This document shows, one piece after another, positions 1 to 11,089 of a stretch of 64,000 bases of DNA (position 1 is the stretch's first letter; each line of letters begins with the position of its first letter). The DNA comes from Hymenochaete sp. R1. Lineage: Eukaryota; Basidiomycota; Agaricomycetes; Hymenochaetales; Hymenochaetaceae. The stretch lies in the NCBI GenBank assembly GCA_019400425.1, contig JAFREE010000002.1, forward strand, positions 410,633 through 474,632, read 5' to 3'. The notes under the pieces are model-generated. The model was not told the DNA's origin. It saw nothing but the letters and a program-made list of their open reading frames with translations, and ran no database searches. The position numbers and the translations under genes were made by a program.

Positions 1-86
1 GCTTCAACCAATACCAGACCAGCAATAACTTGAACACCGAACAACTTTCCAGTTTCTACAAGTGCTTAGACGCAGCAGTGATCAAC

Positions 87-1054
87 ATGAAGCCTCAAAA
101 TCGCACATTCATAGTATCTGGCGGGTGAAATTTGAGCATCTGATGCATGCGAAGGATCATTAACATTGTCACGCTTTGGCTTTTTCAACAGTTCGTCCGG
201 ACTGGGTCTTGCAACAGTTCAAGCTCTCTTGGGGAAAGGTGCATACGTGTCCATCCTAGACTTACACGAGCCCAAAGCAATTCCACTATCCGATAATGCC
301 AAACGACTCAAATTCGTCCAAACCGACATAACGGACTCAAGCGCGATTGCTTCCGCCGTCTCCTCTACACTTGCGTGGGCTAACGAAAGCAGTGCACAAC
401 TGGGCGGCGTGATCAATTGTGCAGGTGTCGCGACCGCTGCGAAGATACTCAACGCTAACGGACAGCCTCATTCACTGGATTTGTGGGAGTTCGCGGTGAA
501 GGTGAACTTGACAGGCGCATTCGACTTGACGAGGAAAGTTTGTGAGCACTTGGCAAAAGTGAATCCGGAGGGGGAGGATGGGGAAAGGGGCATCGTCGTA
601 TTTGTTGCGAGTTCAGCTGCTGTGAGTTTGAAAAGTCGACTCCTTAAAGAAGATTTAATTAGTATTCTCCAAAAAGTTCGAAGGTCAACCAGGTCAGGCT
701 GCGTATGCGGCAACGAAAGGAGGGCTTGTAAGCGCAACGCTTCCTCTTTCTCGAGACTTGGGTAAGAGCGTGTGATTGTCTCCGGCATCTCTCTATGATC
801 TCAATATACTCTACATTTAAGCACGTTATGGCATAAGAGTCAACACCATTGCACCTGCAGCCTTCTCGAGTGCCATGACTGACCGCATGCCCGACAAGAC
901 TCGGATCAGTCTCGTAAAGGAACTAGGATTCCCAAAGCGATTCGGAAGCGGTCACGAATTCTCCCAGGCCGTACTATTTCTCATTGATTGTGGGTACATG
1001 AACGGAGAGACCGTGCGACTCAGCGGAGGGGCAAGATTGCCGGGGAGGCTCTGA
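87..1054 (+). CDS. Short-chain dehydrogenase, 3-hydroxyacyl-CoA dehydrogenase type-2-like
   Basis: Four exons fit in phase: 87-124, 192-621, 677-761 and 822-1054. The spliced protein starts [13 protein letters not shown] and joins to [13 protein letters not shown], which gives the Rossmann GxxxGxG motif across intron 1. An NCAG motif, the catalytic Ser in VASSAA and the YAATK (YxxxK) pair follow, then a C-terminal stretch with [12 protein letters not shown] and PKRFG. This is the HSD17B10-like branch of classical SDRs, which oxidise 3-hydroxyacyl-CoA or hydroxysteroid substrates with NAD+ in mitochondria. About 261 residues is a normal length. No long targeting peptide is visible; family members carry uncleaved N-terminal targeting. 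The stop lies 101 bp from the stop of the converging hydrolase gene. The family is sure; the exact substrate is inferred from overall resemblance. Confidence 0.87.
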
Positions 1055-1155
1055 CAAGAAACATTGTTTTACACAGGTTAAAGATTCGCTTATTGAAGAA
1101 TACATAGATTTCCCTCCATTCGGATTTCTAGCTCAGATATCTGGGAAGAGCACTA

Positions 1156-2196
1156 CTATATGTACTTGTTGAACCATCCGACCGAGTTCGCGAATGCGCC
1201 TTCCTTCGCCTTACGGATTTCCTCCTTGCTATAGTCACCACGCACGGAGAAGCCGTGTCTGCAACCCAAGAAGTGTGCACGTTTATAGTTGGTGCCTTCC
1301 AACTTCCCATCAGCAAGCACCTCATCACCCTTCAACTGCATTTCGGGTGTAAAGATATCGTCGAACTCGCAAGAGTTTATGAGCAACGGGATGCCCTTCT
1401 TTTTGATGTTCTCAAAGTCCGTGGGTGATTGGATGAGAGACGGGTGCGAGCATGCGATGGCCTTGACGGTGTCGTCGTCGAAGGCGAGATCAATCGCGTA
1501 ACGCGCGCCAAAGCAGTAGCCTGTGGCGCCAAAGGAGGTGATACCCTGAGCTTTGAGGCCTTTGACGACTTCGTCAAGAGGGGGGCGAGTCTGGTCGTTA
1601 CCGTGGTTCTTGAACCACTCGGCGATGGGTGCCTGACCAATAAATTCAATAAAACACGGATGCGTACATGAATGAATGTCACACGCACTTTGTTTGGGTC
1701 GCAAGGGTCGCTGTTCAAGTAGTCTGGAATGTAAGTCTGGTATCCGGCTTTTGCGAAGTCATCCGCCTTCGAGTAAGGGTGTTACTTGACGACACTGGCA
1801 ACTCAAGCAAAGAGTTACATACAAGAAGCTATTTTATGACATTAGTTGAAATAGAAAGAGGATCAACTTCATTACTCACTTTGTTGTTGTTGAGCTCAAT
1901 TCCGTATACGTCTGGCATGAACAGAACGGCCTTCGTCTTGTCGTAGCTAGTGCAGACCGATTTGAGCCACGAGATGCCGACGATTTGCAGAAAGAAGACT
2001 CACTCGCCCGACGGGATGGCCTTGTAAACAAGAACGCCGTTGACCTTCTCAATTGTGCCTTCGGAAATTCAATGCGTGCGTCATATGATAAGCATCCGTT
2101 CCTTCTAAATCGTACGGAGGAGGGCGATGGACGCGACGTACCGGCAGGGGTCCCCTCAAGGGTGACCTTGGCTGTACAGTCTGCGCAGAACGACAT
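1156..2196 (-). CDS. Dienelactone hydrolase family protein
   Basis: Five exons fit in phase (2142-2196, 2004-2058, 1880-1946, 1689-1766, 1156-1632), giving 243 residues, the usual length. The protein opens MSFCADC and has the family landmarks: the nucleophile elbow GYCFGARY with Cys in place of Ser, an acidic residue in NSCEFDDIFTPE, and the catalytic His in GCRHGFSVRGD. These form the Cys-Asp-His triad of the alpha/beta-hydrolase fold. Bacterial relatives open dienelactone rings in chlorocatechol breakdown. Fungal copies are mostly soluble enzymes of unknown natural substrate, so only the family is certain. It converges with the SDR gene downstream, and nothing shows co-regulation. Confidence 0.88.
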
Positions 2197-2921
2197 TGTG
2201 GAGTACAAGTGAGTAGTTCGGTGTTCAAGGTTGTTGAAGTGAGAGAATGTGGGCGATTTCTTGGAAGAAGCTGGGGATATGATAGAGATGGGAGAGTGCT
2301 TATATGCGCAGTGGGATCCCGTGGGAATCGAAAAGGGACGGCCAATCGCAATCGCGATAGATTCATAGAGGCGGCTATGCCGCATATGGACAATTTTACC
2401 AAGGGCTGTCATAATTATGTTTTTCAGTATACAGTCAGCAAGCAGGTACTATTGAGCCGACGCTCAGTAACGAGAAACGGTGGTAGCGTCAGAACGGTGC
2501 TGGTCAAAGCCGTCGGTGGAAGGGCCGAGCGGTTACTGTCAGCCACGAGTATGATATGTTTGAAGTCATTATAATTATAATTTCTGCCCATGGACAAGCG
2601 TGGGTGATTCGAACATCGTCATGGCTGACGGCACAAGCCCCGACGCCCTCAAGACATGCTTTCAAGTTTCAATTGGTTCCGGCGTTTCGCTCATGATTAT
2701 CAAATCCATTTTGCAGATCTAAGACTAGAGCCTGAACTGAGTACTCTCACGCTTCAGCTTCATCAATCGTTGTCATGTCTCAGTTCAGCTTGCAGTTTAG
2801 TTCTCGTCTCGCCCTTTCTCGCCGTCTTCAAGCCCAGTTGTTCCTTTCAATGCTAATAAATCACAGAAAACCGTACTTTTACACGACAAAAGATGACTGC
2901 TTTCACCTAGATCAAGTTCGC
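2197..2921. other. Spacer with no supported gene
   Basis: This 725-bp spacer holds the promoter of the dienelactone hydrolase gene on its left and the 3' end of the LRR gene on its right. Open frames here are short and lack recognisable protein features. An 8-bp inverted repeat (2538-2545 with 2620-2627) surrounds a TTCGAA-containing segment but does not fold as a tRNA. Confidence 0.5.
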
Positions 2922-4818
2922 CTACATATCAAGGTCTATATCCTCAGCATCGAACCGCCCGAATTCCTCTGAAGCTCGCAAAAGTCTATCGCCCACAATC
3001 GAAACTTTCGCAAAGCTCTCATCAATGTCCATCGTCCAGTCCTCACCCCTACTTCTGTCTGCATTCGCATTTTGCCGCCCGTCGCTTTCGTCCTCGTTGT
3101 TGTCTAGAAACGAAAGGCAACCTGAACTGCACCCTCGCCATCGAAGTGGAATACCGAGATCACCTCCAACTCTAAGTCCGGCCACGTACTTCTCCCACGT
3201 CAACCTCTCTTCCGCATGGTCAACGAAAACGGGATGTTTAGGACCCTCGACAATCTGCAGATGCCTAGGCGACATGCAAGTCGACACAGATACGTGGGAC
3301 GACGGTATAGGAGTAATGGGTATTGAATTGGTCGACAAAGGAGTGGCAATACTCCCTGGGATGCATGAAGCAAGCTTATCGCGGATCAGTGGTGAAAGTC
3401 CCTCACAATCGTCACTGGTCATGGGGAAGGCATACTCCGACTCTAGTACGGTCGTCTGCGGATTATGTGACGAGGACATCGACGACACAAGCAAATGAGG
3501 ATACGAAACGACGGGCGACACAAGCACACGCAGGGCCAGTTCGGTCAAGGGTAAAACACTGAAGTTTCGTTCAAGAGGACCAATCCACCTATCCACGTCC
3601 TTGTACTGTTCCTTTTCTGCGAAAGGGTTCTTTAAGAATGGGTTTGGATCAATCACAAGCGTCTGAAGCTTAAGGCGGGTGATCTCGGCGGGGAGGCACT
3701 TTAAACGGTTGTTCGCTACATTCAGTTCTCGTAGGTTACGCAAATTGCAAATATCTGGAGGTAACTCCTCAAGCCTATTTCCGCCTGGAGAAAGAACGTC
3801 AAACGCAGCACTCGTCAGGACGGGAGAGAACACTAGTACTCACGAAGGCTGAGCAATACAAGCGCATCAATGTTGAACACCTCGCTAGGAATTCGAGTGA
3901 TCAAATTTCCCCCAAGGATCAGCTGAATTTCATCATCGCGTTGACCCAATGCACTATGACTAGTTGATCTTGACCATACACGACTGAATGATCGCGTCTT
4001 TGCTGGCGAAACATCGTGCTCGAGGATCGTGCGCCTCCCGAGCTCAGAAATATTGGTTGGGATATATGATAAGCTCTTTTGACTGGTCAAGATATTCGAC
4101 ACGAGCTTAGGATAAGTCTGACAATGATCGAAATCGAAAAGAAAACGCACGTCAAATCTATCACACCCTCAAGGTTCCAAGTCGCCTTCTCTATTGCATC
4201 GTCCCAAACCTCCTGCTCAGAAGCGCCAAAGGGTAACGTTTTGAGAGGAAACGTTGGTCGTCTGGGCTCCATGCGAGCTGCGCCAGTAAATTTTGTGTCA
4301 CGCTCCTTGCCAGGGTCAAGAGGGTCCCCAAGGACAGCATATGCGTTGCGCGCATGCAGCTGTGACTCGTCTGCCGCACCAAAATTCAGAGTCCTACAGG
4401 TCGAGTCGAACAAGACCTCACGTTGCTCGATATCAACGCGAGGACGCTTAAGTTTGTATCGTTCGGAGCCCTTTCCGTATAGCGACGGTCGTTTGTCTGC
4501 GCGTGTGGACGCCGAGTACGGATGCGCGGGCGAAAGATCGATGTTCTTCTTAATTTTTATTCCCCCGCCGCTTTTTGGTGTCGTGTGCACACCGTCCAAA
4601 GCATCATCATCTATTTCTTCTTCAGCTTCCATTGCTTGGTCAAAGTCACAATAACTGCTGTTGTCGAGGCCTCGGAGAGAAGGCGAGTCTGGCGGTGACG
4701 AGTCGACTGCGGTAAGGCTGCACGGCGAGGACGGTGGCGAGGAGTTCATGTCGAAGTGATAGTCATCAGAAGTTCCATAGAATGCATCGAAAGGTGAATG
4801 AAATATTTCCGTGGACAT
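2922..4818 (-). CDS. Leucine-rich repeat protein
   Basis: Three exons join in phase: 4151-4818, 3844-4082 and 2922-3784, about 589 residues. The N-terminal 220 residues are low in complexity and acidic (Ser/Pro/Asp-rich, PPSSPCSLTAVDSSPPDSP) with a basic patch near GKGSERYKLKRPR that could be a nuclear signal. A short block of leucine-rich repeats follows: LILGGNLITRIPSEVF, then LVLLSLRGNRLEELPPDIC across intron 2, then LRELNVANNRLKCLPAEI. The second half has no known domain but a conserved-looking stretch, WEKYVAGLRVGGDLGIPLRW, before an Asp-rich tail. LRRs bind protein partners, and the partner cannot be told from sequence. The start is the first ATG after an in-frame extension without an ATG. 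Confidence 0.8.
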
Positions 4819-5220
4819 AAGTGCAGAACGTAGAAGACGAAAAAAGAGAAATTGAGATATGCGTGTTATAGTCAATGTCAATGTGTGAAATGCTGCCTCA
4901 AGCTGCTTGGGCGTAAAGCGCGTTGAGCGACCAAACCGCTTCTCACGTGGACCGCGTCGCGCGTATTCCGAGAAATGCGGAGTTAGAGGAACGGGCATAA
5001 AATCAAAGTCCCAACCCAGTCTCTTATTAGTGATTCTACGAAATACAAGTACTAGGTAGTGCGCATGGACGATTTTATACGGTTTCATAAACACAGGACT
5101 TTCTATTGAAGTCATCTTCTATCCAAGAAAAGCAAATCGGTATTCCGATCCTCCGAGCCCAATCTATCCAAGAAAGCTTTCGATCAAAGTTGAAAAAGTA
5201 GCAGCATAAAGAGTCAAAAA
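4819..5220. other. Intergenic spacer
   Basis: This spacer lies between the LRR gene start and the MFS transporter stop, both on the minus strand. It must hold the LRR promoter. An open frame continues upstream of the LRR start but has no better start or recognisable domain. Nothing else is seen. Confidence 0.4.
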
Positions 5221-7778
5221 TCAGGAGCCAAACGAAGGAACCTGCGACGCGAATTTACTTCGCGCGCGGATCTGGGGGCCCCACCGGAAAAGCTGCAGCG
5301 TATGAAATGGTAAGTGTCCAGAATTGGATAGAGTATAGATACGGGTACAGGTACGTACAATAAACGGAATGGGGGCCATTAGAAGGGCGATCCACCCGAA
5401 GATGAAGTTGGCCCATTTGAACGTTAAAGCAGTGTACATTTGGTTCGTGAAGAGTGGGAAGATGAAGCCACACAAGTTTCCTTGAATATATCTATGTTAG
5501 GGAATGTCATATGTATACTTGGCAATGAAACCTACTGAACAAACTTTGGCCGGCCATGGCAGACGAAGCGAAGGGCCCATAACTGCAAAGACGCGTCAGT
5601 TGAATTTCGAACGAGACTCTTTGTTAGCGATACTTACCAATCCGCCAAATATGTGAATACAGCAAGATAGATCATGAAGACACACCACATGAAGATCTAT
5701 CGGCATGATTCCGAATCAGATGCAGGTTTTCTAAGCAAACAATAGCGTTCTTACCGCGATGGCAAAGCACATTCCAATCCAATGAACCTGCGCCTGAGAT
5801 GTACCAGCGTAGATAAACATGGCTATCGGAAAGAGAATACCAGCAGCGCAGGTTGTATATAGACGAGCTTCATGTCCTTTCGTCGGGTACTTTTCCCTGT
5901 TTCATGGTCAAAAGGAGCACGTCGGCTAATCAAATAGCGCGCTTACTCGTAGATCCTTTCTTGGAAGAAGGCATTCGTGAGGTATCCGAGGAAAGATCCA
6001 ATCCTTTCAAAATAAAAGTAATAAACCGCAATGAGCATCCGCCATAAGCAACATAACTTTCAGACATACGCCATGCTTATGTATACTGTCCCGACTTGAC
6101 CGATATTGAATCCATGTAACTGTTCGAATGCTGGCGCAATTGACCTATTTCATATTAGTAAATTAAGCAATCCTAAGAGTCTGGCTGTGCCTTACTCGAC
6201 GAGAACATAGAGGATTCCCCAAGCAAATCCAACCCATAACTATCAAGAGTGTTAGACTGACGTCGAATTGTATGAATTCGAATCCCTCATACACTAAATG
6301 CGATAACCACCGGCTCCGTGAGAAGTAGATCTGCGTGTAAAGTCAGCAAAAGTTCTCAGCCACTACTGAGCCCGACTCACGGATTGGTCGAGTGCAGGAG
6401 ATAAGAATAAGTGACCGGAGAGAAGCACGCTCATCTTCTATTCGCGCGCGGTAGCGGTTGTCATTAGATTCCTTCCGAAGCTTCCTCGCCAACCGCGTCA
6501 ACAGGACAGATGATCGTGTTTCCTTCATTCCTATTAAAATACATATCCAAATGAGACCTGTAAAGCTGGAATAACCATCAGGATATCCCATTGACAATGC
6601 GACAAGAATACAAGCTTACAGGACGTGTAACCACTGGATCCAGCGCCACTCAAGATGAGGGTTAAACGCAATCCAACCCGCAATGACAGGACCTAGCCCT
6701 GTGGAAGCCATCGCTGCAACTGAGAAAAGCCCCATGGGGATCCCGCGCCTGTTTGAAAGGACACAAATAGGTGAAGCAATGATGGATGGTAGAAGTGTTT
6801 TAGGCACACGTACTCATGTGGCGCCCAGATATCAGCAATGGTTCCACCAACCATCGTTGACCCGGTCGACCCAACTGCCCCGGAAATAAATCGCAGTACG
6901 ATGACACTTTGGATGTTTTTCGATCTGCATTTACCCCTATTATGAGCTCGTATATAATTTATCTGAAGAGTAGAACTCACAGAGCAGTGCCAATGTGCAT
7001 GATCATTAAGATGAACGTCGTCACGCTGTACATGGATTGACGCCCGAACTCTTCACTTAGAGGGGCGAAAATTAACGGAAAGATGGAGAAGCCCAGGGGG
7101 TAGACAGCGAGAGCAACTGTGGCTTGAAAATGCGTGCAGTTGAGGTCGTGCTCCATCGAGTCGAATCCCATGGCGAACGTCGAGGTCACGGCAGCTTCGG
7201 ACACGACTTTAGATGACTACAACTTAAAATCAATGACATTGATCAATAGCTCACCGACCAGTCCAGTCAAACTGGAGGCTATAATAGTGATCGTCCATTT
7301 TCTCCAGCGGGAAAAGTTGGCCGGGTTTCTGGGGTCACCTTCCGGCCAATCTACCTAAGGAGCTATATCGGTCAGTATAGGGCCCATGCCAAGTCACTAA
7401 AGACACACTCGCATATAGGATTTCCTCTTCCTTTCCTGCGTACTTGACGGCAGAAGCCCTCGTACGTCCCTGGCCATCCAACGCCCCCTTCTTCTCGTCG
7501 AAGTCGTTTTCTCTATCCTCCTGGATCTCATGATGTGGCGAAGGTCGTGAAGTGTCGTGGTGATGGTCATTGGCGAATGAACGGAGAAGGTGCTGAGGAA
7601 AGCTCTCTTCAAGTTCGCGGGGAGTTGGTCGCGAGCTCAAGCTCAGACGAGAGTCGACATATTCACCGACTGCATCTATGTCACGGATGTCGAGGTGCTC
7701 GAAAGGCGTCTCCCTGTCTCCGGCCAGCGTTGGAGACGCACTGGGTTTCGGCGTGTCTTCCATTGCTGGGTAGACCAT
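5221..7778 (-). CDS. MFS transporter, DHA1 (drug:H+ antiporter/Tpo1-like) type
   Basis: The gene is cut into many small exons. The soluble N-terminal tail of about 130 residues is hydrophilic and acidic. It is followed by a WPEGDPRNPANFSRWRKW segment, the usual lead into helix 1 of the DHA1 family. Later exons give FAMGFDSMEHDLNCTHFQAT, the loop motif PLSEEFGRQ (motif A), SGAVGSTGSTMVGGTIAD with GMGF-like glycines (motif C region), RRGIPMGLFSVAAM with GPVIAGWI, a basic central loop, and the last helices GFIFPLFTNQMYTALTF and ANFIFGWIALLMAPIPF. Relatives export drugs, polyamines or metabolites across the plasma membrane by proton exchange, and the substrate here is unknown. Two ATGs fit the start (7778 and 7763). 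Inner exon limits were not all fixed. Confidence 0.85.
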
Positions 7779-8859
7779 AGGGGACGCAAGAAGGGAACAG
7801 AAAAGGGTTAAAGAGGATTTGACGAGTACTCCTTCTTAAATATGCAGGAGCGGCATGTAAGCGATGGTTAAGAAGTCAAAAATACTGACACATCCGACGA
7901 GTCCGCTCCTGGTAGAGGTACTGGAACACTCGCAGTGCTACACTGCAAATTTCCTTCTTCAGCGTTCGCATACATTGCAGTCTTTCCGAAGCCTCGAACG
8001 GAGAGTTTTTCTTCTTTACTTCACGAAAACGGGTCTAGCCATGCCTTCGAAGCTTCGCAAATCGTGAGGCAAAGAGAAGATGCTTTGCAGCGACTACCTG
8101 CTAGACTTTCCAAAAAAGGCGTGCCTCGGATCTTACCAGTGGCCCTTCTCAGATCTATCCGTGCTTTCCGTGCTTTCCTCGGCCGATACGTCCCATTAAT
8201 TGGTAATCTCATCGACTAGCCAGGGCTTCAAGTTTTCAGACGACTGGCACGGTTTTATACTTCCTCCGCCCGAAGTGAAATGACGAGTTGCAAAAATAAG
8301 GCATTTATCAAAGAAGTAGATGTAGATGACTTTTTATTCATATCCATCTGGGCATGAAACTTTATCGTCAGATTGCACCACTTTCTCAGAGCGCTAGCCC
8401 GCTCCTTGACGGACGTACGGTGGTATGATGCCGCGAATGATTCAATACCGTACGTTTCAATGGAGTGAGTGAGTCATATGTTTGTGTTTGTCGGACTTGC
8501 GCGGGTCACACAAAGCCTCTTTCTATGACCACAACCACAACTTGAAAGTCTAACCTACCTTGGAATTTCAGAAACGGCAGATTGTTGATTTCGCCATCTG
8601 CTTCAGCAAGCCACAGGGGCCTCACTCACGGGGTTTTCCTCATTTACCTCACTTTTAGTTTTTAGATAGCTAAAAATAACATAACTCGAGCGCGTTTCGA
8701 TCACGTGTAGTTGAGACGCGTTCAGAATTGATTTCGGACATTTCTTGTGGGAGATTCCTCAGCCTCCGACTCCCATCTCCGTCTCCGTCCTTGTTCGCCA
8801 TCGGCCATCTGCAGGGCGGAGCACAGATAGCCAGCGCTCATTCACTGTCGTTCATCTTG
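7779..8859. other. Divergent intergenic region
   Basis: About 1.1 kb lies between the divergent starts of the MFS transporter and the PPxY membrane protein, so both promoters should be here. A 94-codon open frame at 7935-8219 on the plus strand starts only at GTG, has no ATG and is not called as a gene. Confidence 0.4.
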
Positions 8860-10486
8860 ATGTCCTTCTTCCCTTTTACCTTCCACTTCGCTCTTCCGGG
8901 TCTAGCAAACCCATTCAGTCTACAGACACAGCCTGTAGGCACGAACGCGGGTCCGGGAGATGCTATCGACTGTGGTCCAGTCCCAACTCGGAAGAGGACT
9001 TTCGACAGCACCTTTTCACATCGTGATATAAAGAGGCCAACAGGACCTCCGCCTGCGCCTCTAGTTCGGAAGCGGGGTTGGGTACCTTCCACCTCTGAAC
9101 CCTGTGAAGCCATGATTGTCCCAGCTTCGCCTGCAGGAATTCTCAACACCTCTTTCCCGAGCGAAGGCAATGGGGACCGGGTCGCAGAAAATGTTCGAGA
9201 GACTGGGGAAGAAATTGAACTCGGTGAGCATGCTTTCCGCGTTTCTTCGCTTAGTCTCTGTCTCTTCTGTCGTACCATTGTTTGTACACTCGTTCGACGC
9301 GTGTATTTGTACATATGCGTTGTGCACGGCTCAAATCTGGCCCTTGACCCCCGACCCCCATCCTCCCTCTTACCCTATACTCTGATGTTCCTCCAAGCCA
9401 TCGTCTTCGCATTTGCATTATGTTTACTTCCGTCGTCCGTTTCGGCATGCATTCTCATCTTGTTCGTGCTTGATTCGTTAGACCTCCCTTCGTCAAAACG
9501 CCGCAAAGGCATCACAGGGTCGGTCATCTCAACAGCGTACAATGCAGCCCTAGTCGGAGCTGCCGTAGGACTTACAGTATTTCGTATGTGAGTCTGACCA
9601 CTTACTTTTTTGTGGCCTTTTCTGAAGATAATTCTACACAGGTGGCGAGACCGAGGGAGGGAAATGGAACAGGCACCTCCACCTCCGTATCAAGAGGAAT
9701 GGGCACCTCCTGTAGAAGTATGATAAATTCTCCCATATGTTGGTTTAAGACTCATGAATACTTGATGCTAGAATGTCCAGGACTGCCCAAAGCCACTACC
9801 TGCAGAAATTACGCAAAACACTAAACCCTACTCAACACTTACGTCACATAAACGACACAATGTCTCTGGCCGTCGTACTCAAAAGCAAAATAAAAGGGTT
9901 ACAAACAAGAAGCTGGACTCGTCACCAAAGAAGTCAAGGATAGCGCAGACTGGAATGTACTTTCAAACGGACGAAGATCCCCAAGACGAGGTCAGTGCCC
10001 GTCCCTTTGTGATTTTCGTTTATGCGATTTACACTGCCATAGATGGATTGGATTGGAGATAAGCTATCGCAACTCATTGAAGAGGGGAAGAAGGCACTTG
10101 GAAAAGAGATTGTCGTTTCAAGCGAGGCTCCGGAAGATGAGGTTGATGATGGGAGTGGAGATTGGATTGAAGATGAAGCAGCTTCTGCATCTTTTGCTTT
10201 TGAGGCGAATCGGATCACCCGTGGAAGTCCCTCCAAATCAAGACGGTTAGCGGGCGCATACAGTGTCCCGTCAGCGAGTCAGCCAAGCTTAGTCCACTCC
10301 CGAAAACCCTCAGACGAAGACCGCTTTTCTCAACCGATGGCATCTTCTCAACCCATATCTTTCGCTCGTGCCCCCACCACTGTTCCCTCTGAAGAAGGGC
10401 TATCAGAAAGCCAATACATCAAAGAGTCTATGGAACGAGCTCGGGCTGCTTATCGTCAGCGCCGAGGGCACGATGCAGCACTTTAG
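8860..10486 (+). CDS. Single-pass membrane protein with PPxY motif, function unknown
   Basis: Five exons join in phase (8860-9223, 9482-9587, 9642-9717, 9772-9990, 10043-10486), giving 402 residues. The N-terminal 120 residues are Pro-rich and probably disordered. A basic SSKRRKG run is followed by one hydrophobic helix (ITGSVISTAYNAALVGAAVGLTV region, about residues 131-155) and then a basic stretch RMWRDRGREMEQ. Directly after this comes APPPPYQEEWAPP, which contains the PPxY signature bound by WW domains of Rsp5/Nedd4 ubiquitin ligases. A Lys/Arg-rich segment (NKKLDSSPKKSR), a conserved-looking block MDWIGDKLSQLIEEGKKALGK, an acidic patch and a Ser-rich tail ending RARAAYRQRRGHD follow. 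I do not recognise a family. It may be an Rsp5 adaptor or substrate, but that is inference from the motif and topology alone. Confidence 0.72.
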
Positions 10487-11089
10487 ATATCTTCCTCACT
10501 TTTCCGGGTTCTATGTCTTCGCTTTCGCATTCATACATACCACTTACGAGGCGAACGCCCGTCATGAAGCATCCCATTATTTCTAACTCGCATTATTATT
10601 TCTCACTCTTGATAGATCATGTTTCCCGTTTCCTTTGTTCTCATCAGCAGCAAACAAATGGCTCATTTTACTGTAGCTTTATACTGTGTACTTTGTCAAA
10701 TAATTATGTGTCTGTAATGGACATCGCTTCGTTTGTTCCAGTAATTAGTGTCACTGGACTTGATTAAATGCAGTTCTAGCGACGTGGATCATCATGAAAT
10801 GCCGCGCGCACTGGACAAACTAGTGACGGTAGTGTCAATGCCCAAGCTCATCATAATCTACACTTCATCTTGCTTGCAGTTTGAGTCCCTCCCTTTTCGA
10901 AAACAATCCACCCTCCCTTCACTGCTCTCCAGTAACGTTTCCGGAAAGAAAAGCCAATCAGCGAATTGCTCTCTTACTGGAGAGAACTAGACCCAGAAGC
11001 AAACAACACACCACTGGCAGCGGCTCACCCAGTCAGAAATCATCGAAGAAGTGTCACAATTCAGCACTTGATAGGCAACATAATACTCT
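10487..11089. other. Intergenic spacer
   Basis: This spacer holds the 3' flank of the PPxY gene and the promoter of the TBC gene, both on the plus strand. Only short open frames without protein features are present. Confidence 0.4.

Noticed and set aside
2538..2627. Possible tRNA: 8-bp inverted ends and a TTCGAA-containing segment
   Set aside because: No D-arm, anticodon arm or paired T-arm can be drawn on either strand; the T-stem bases do not match.
7935..8219. 94-codon plus-strand frame between two divergent genes
   Set aside because: It starts only at GTG, contains no ATG and has no recognisable motif.
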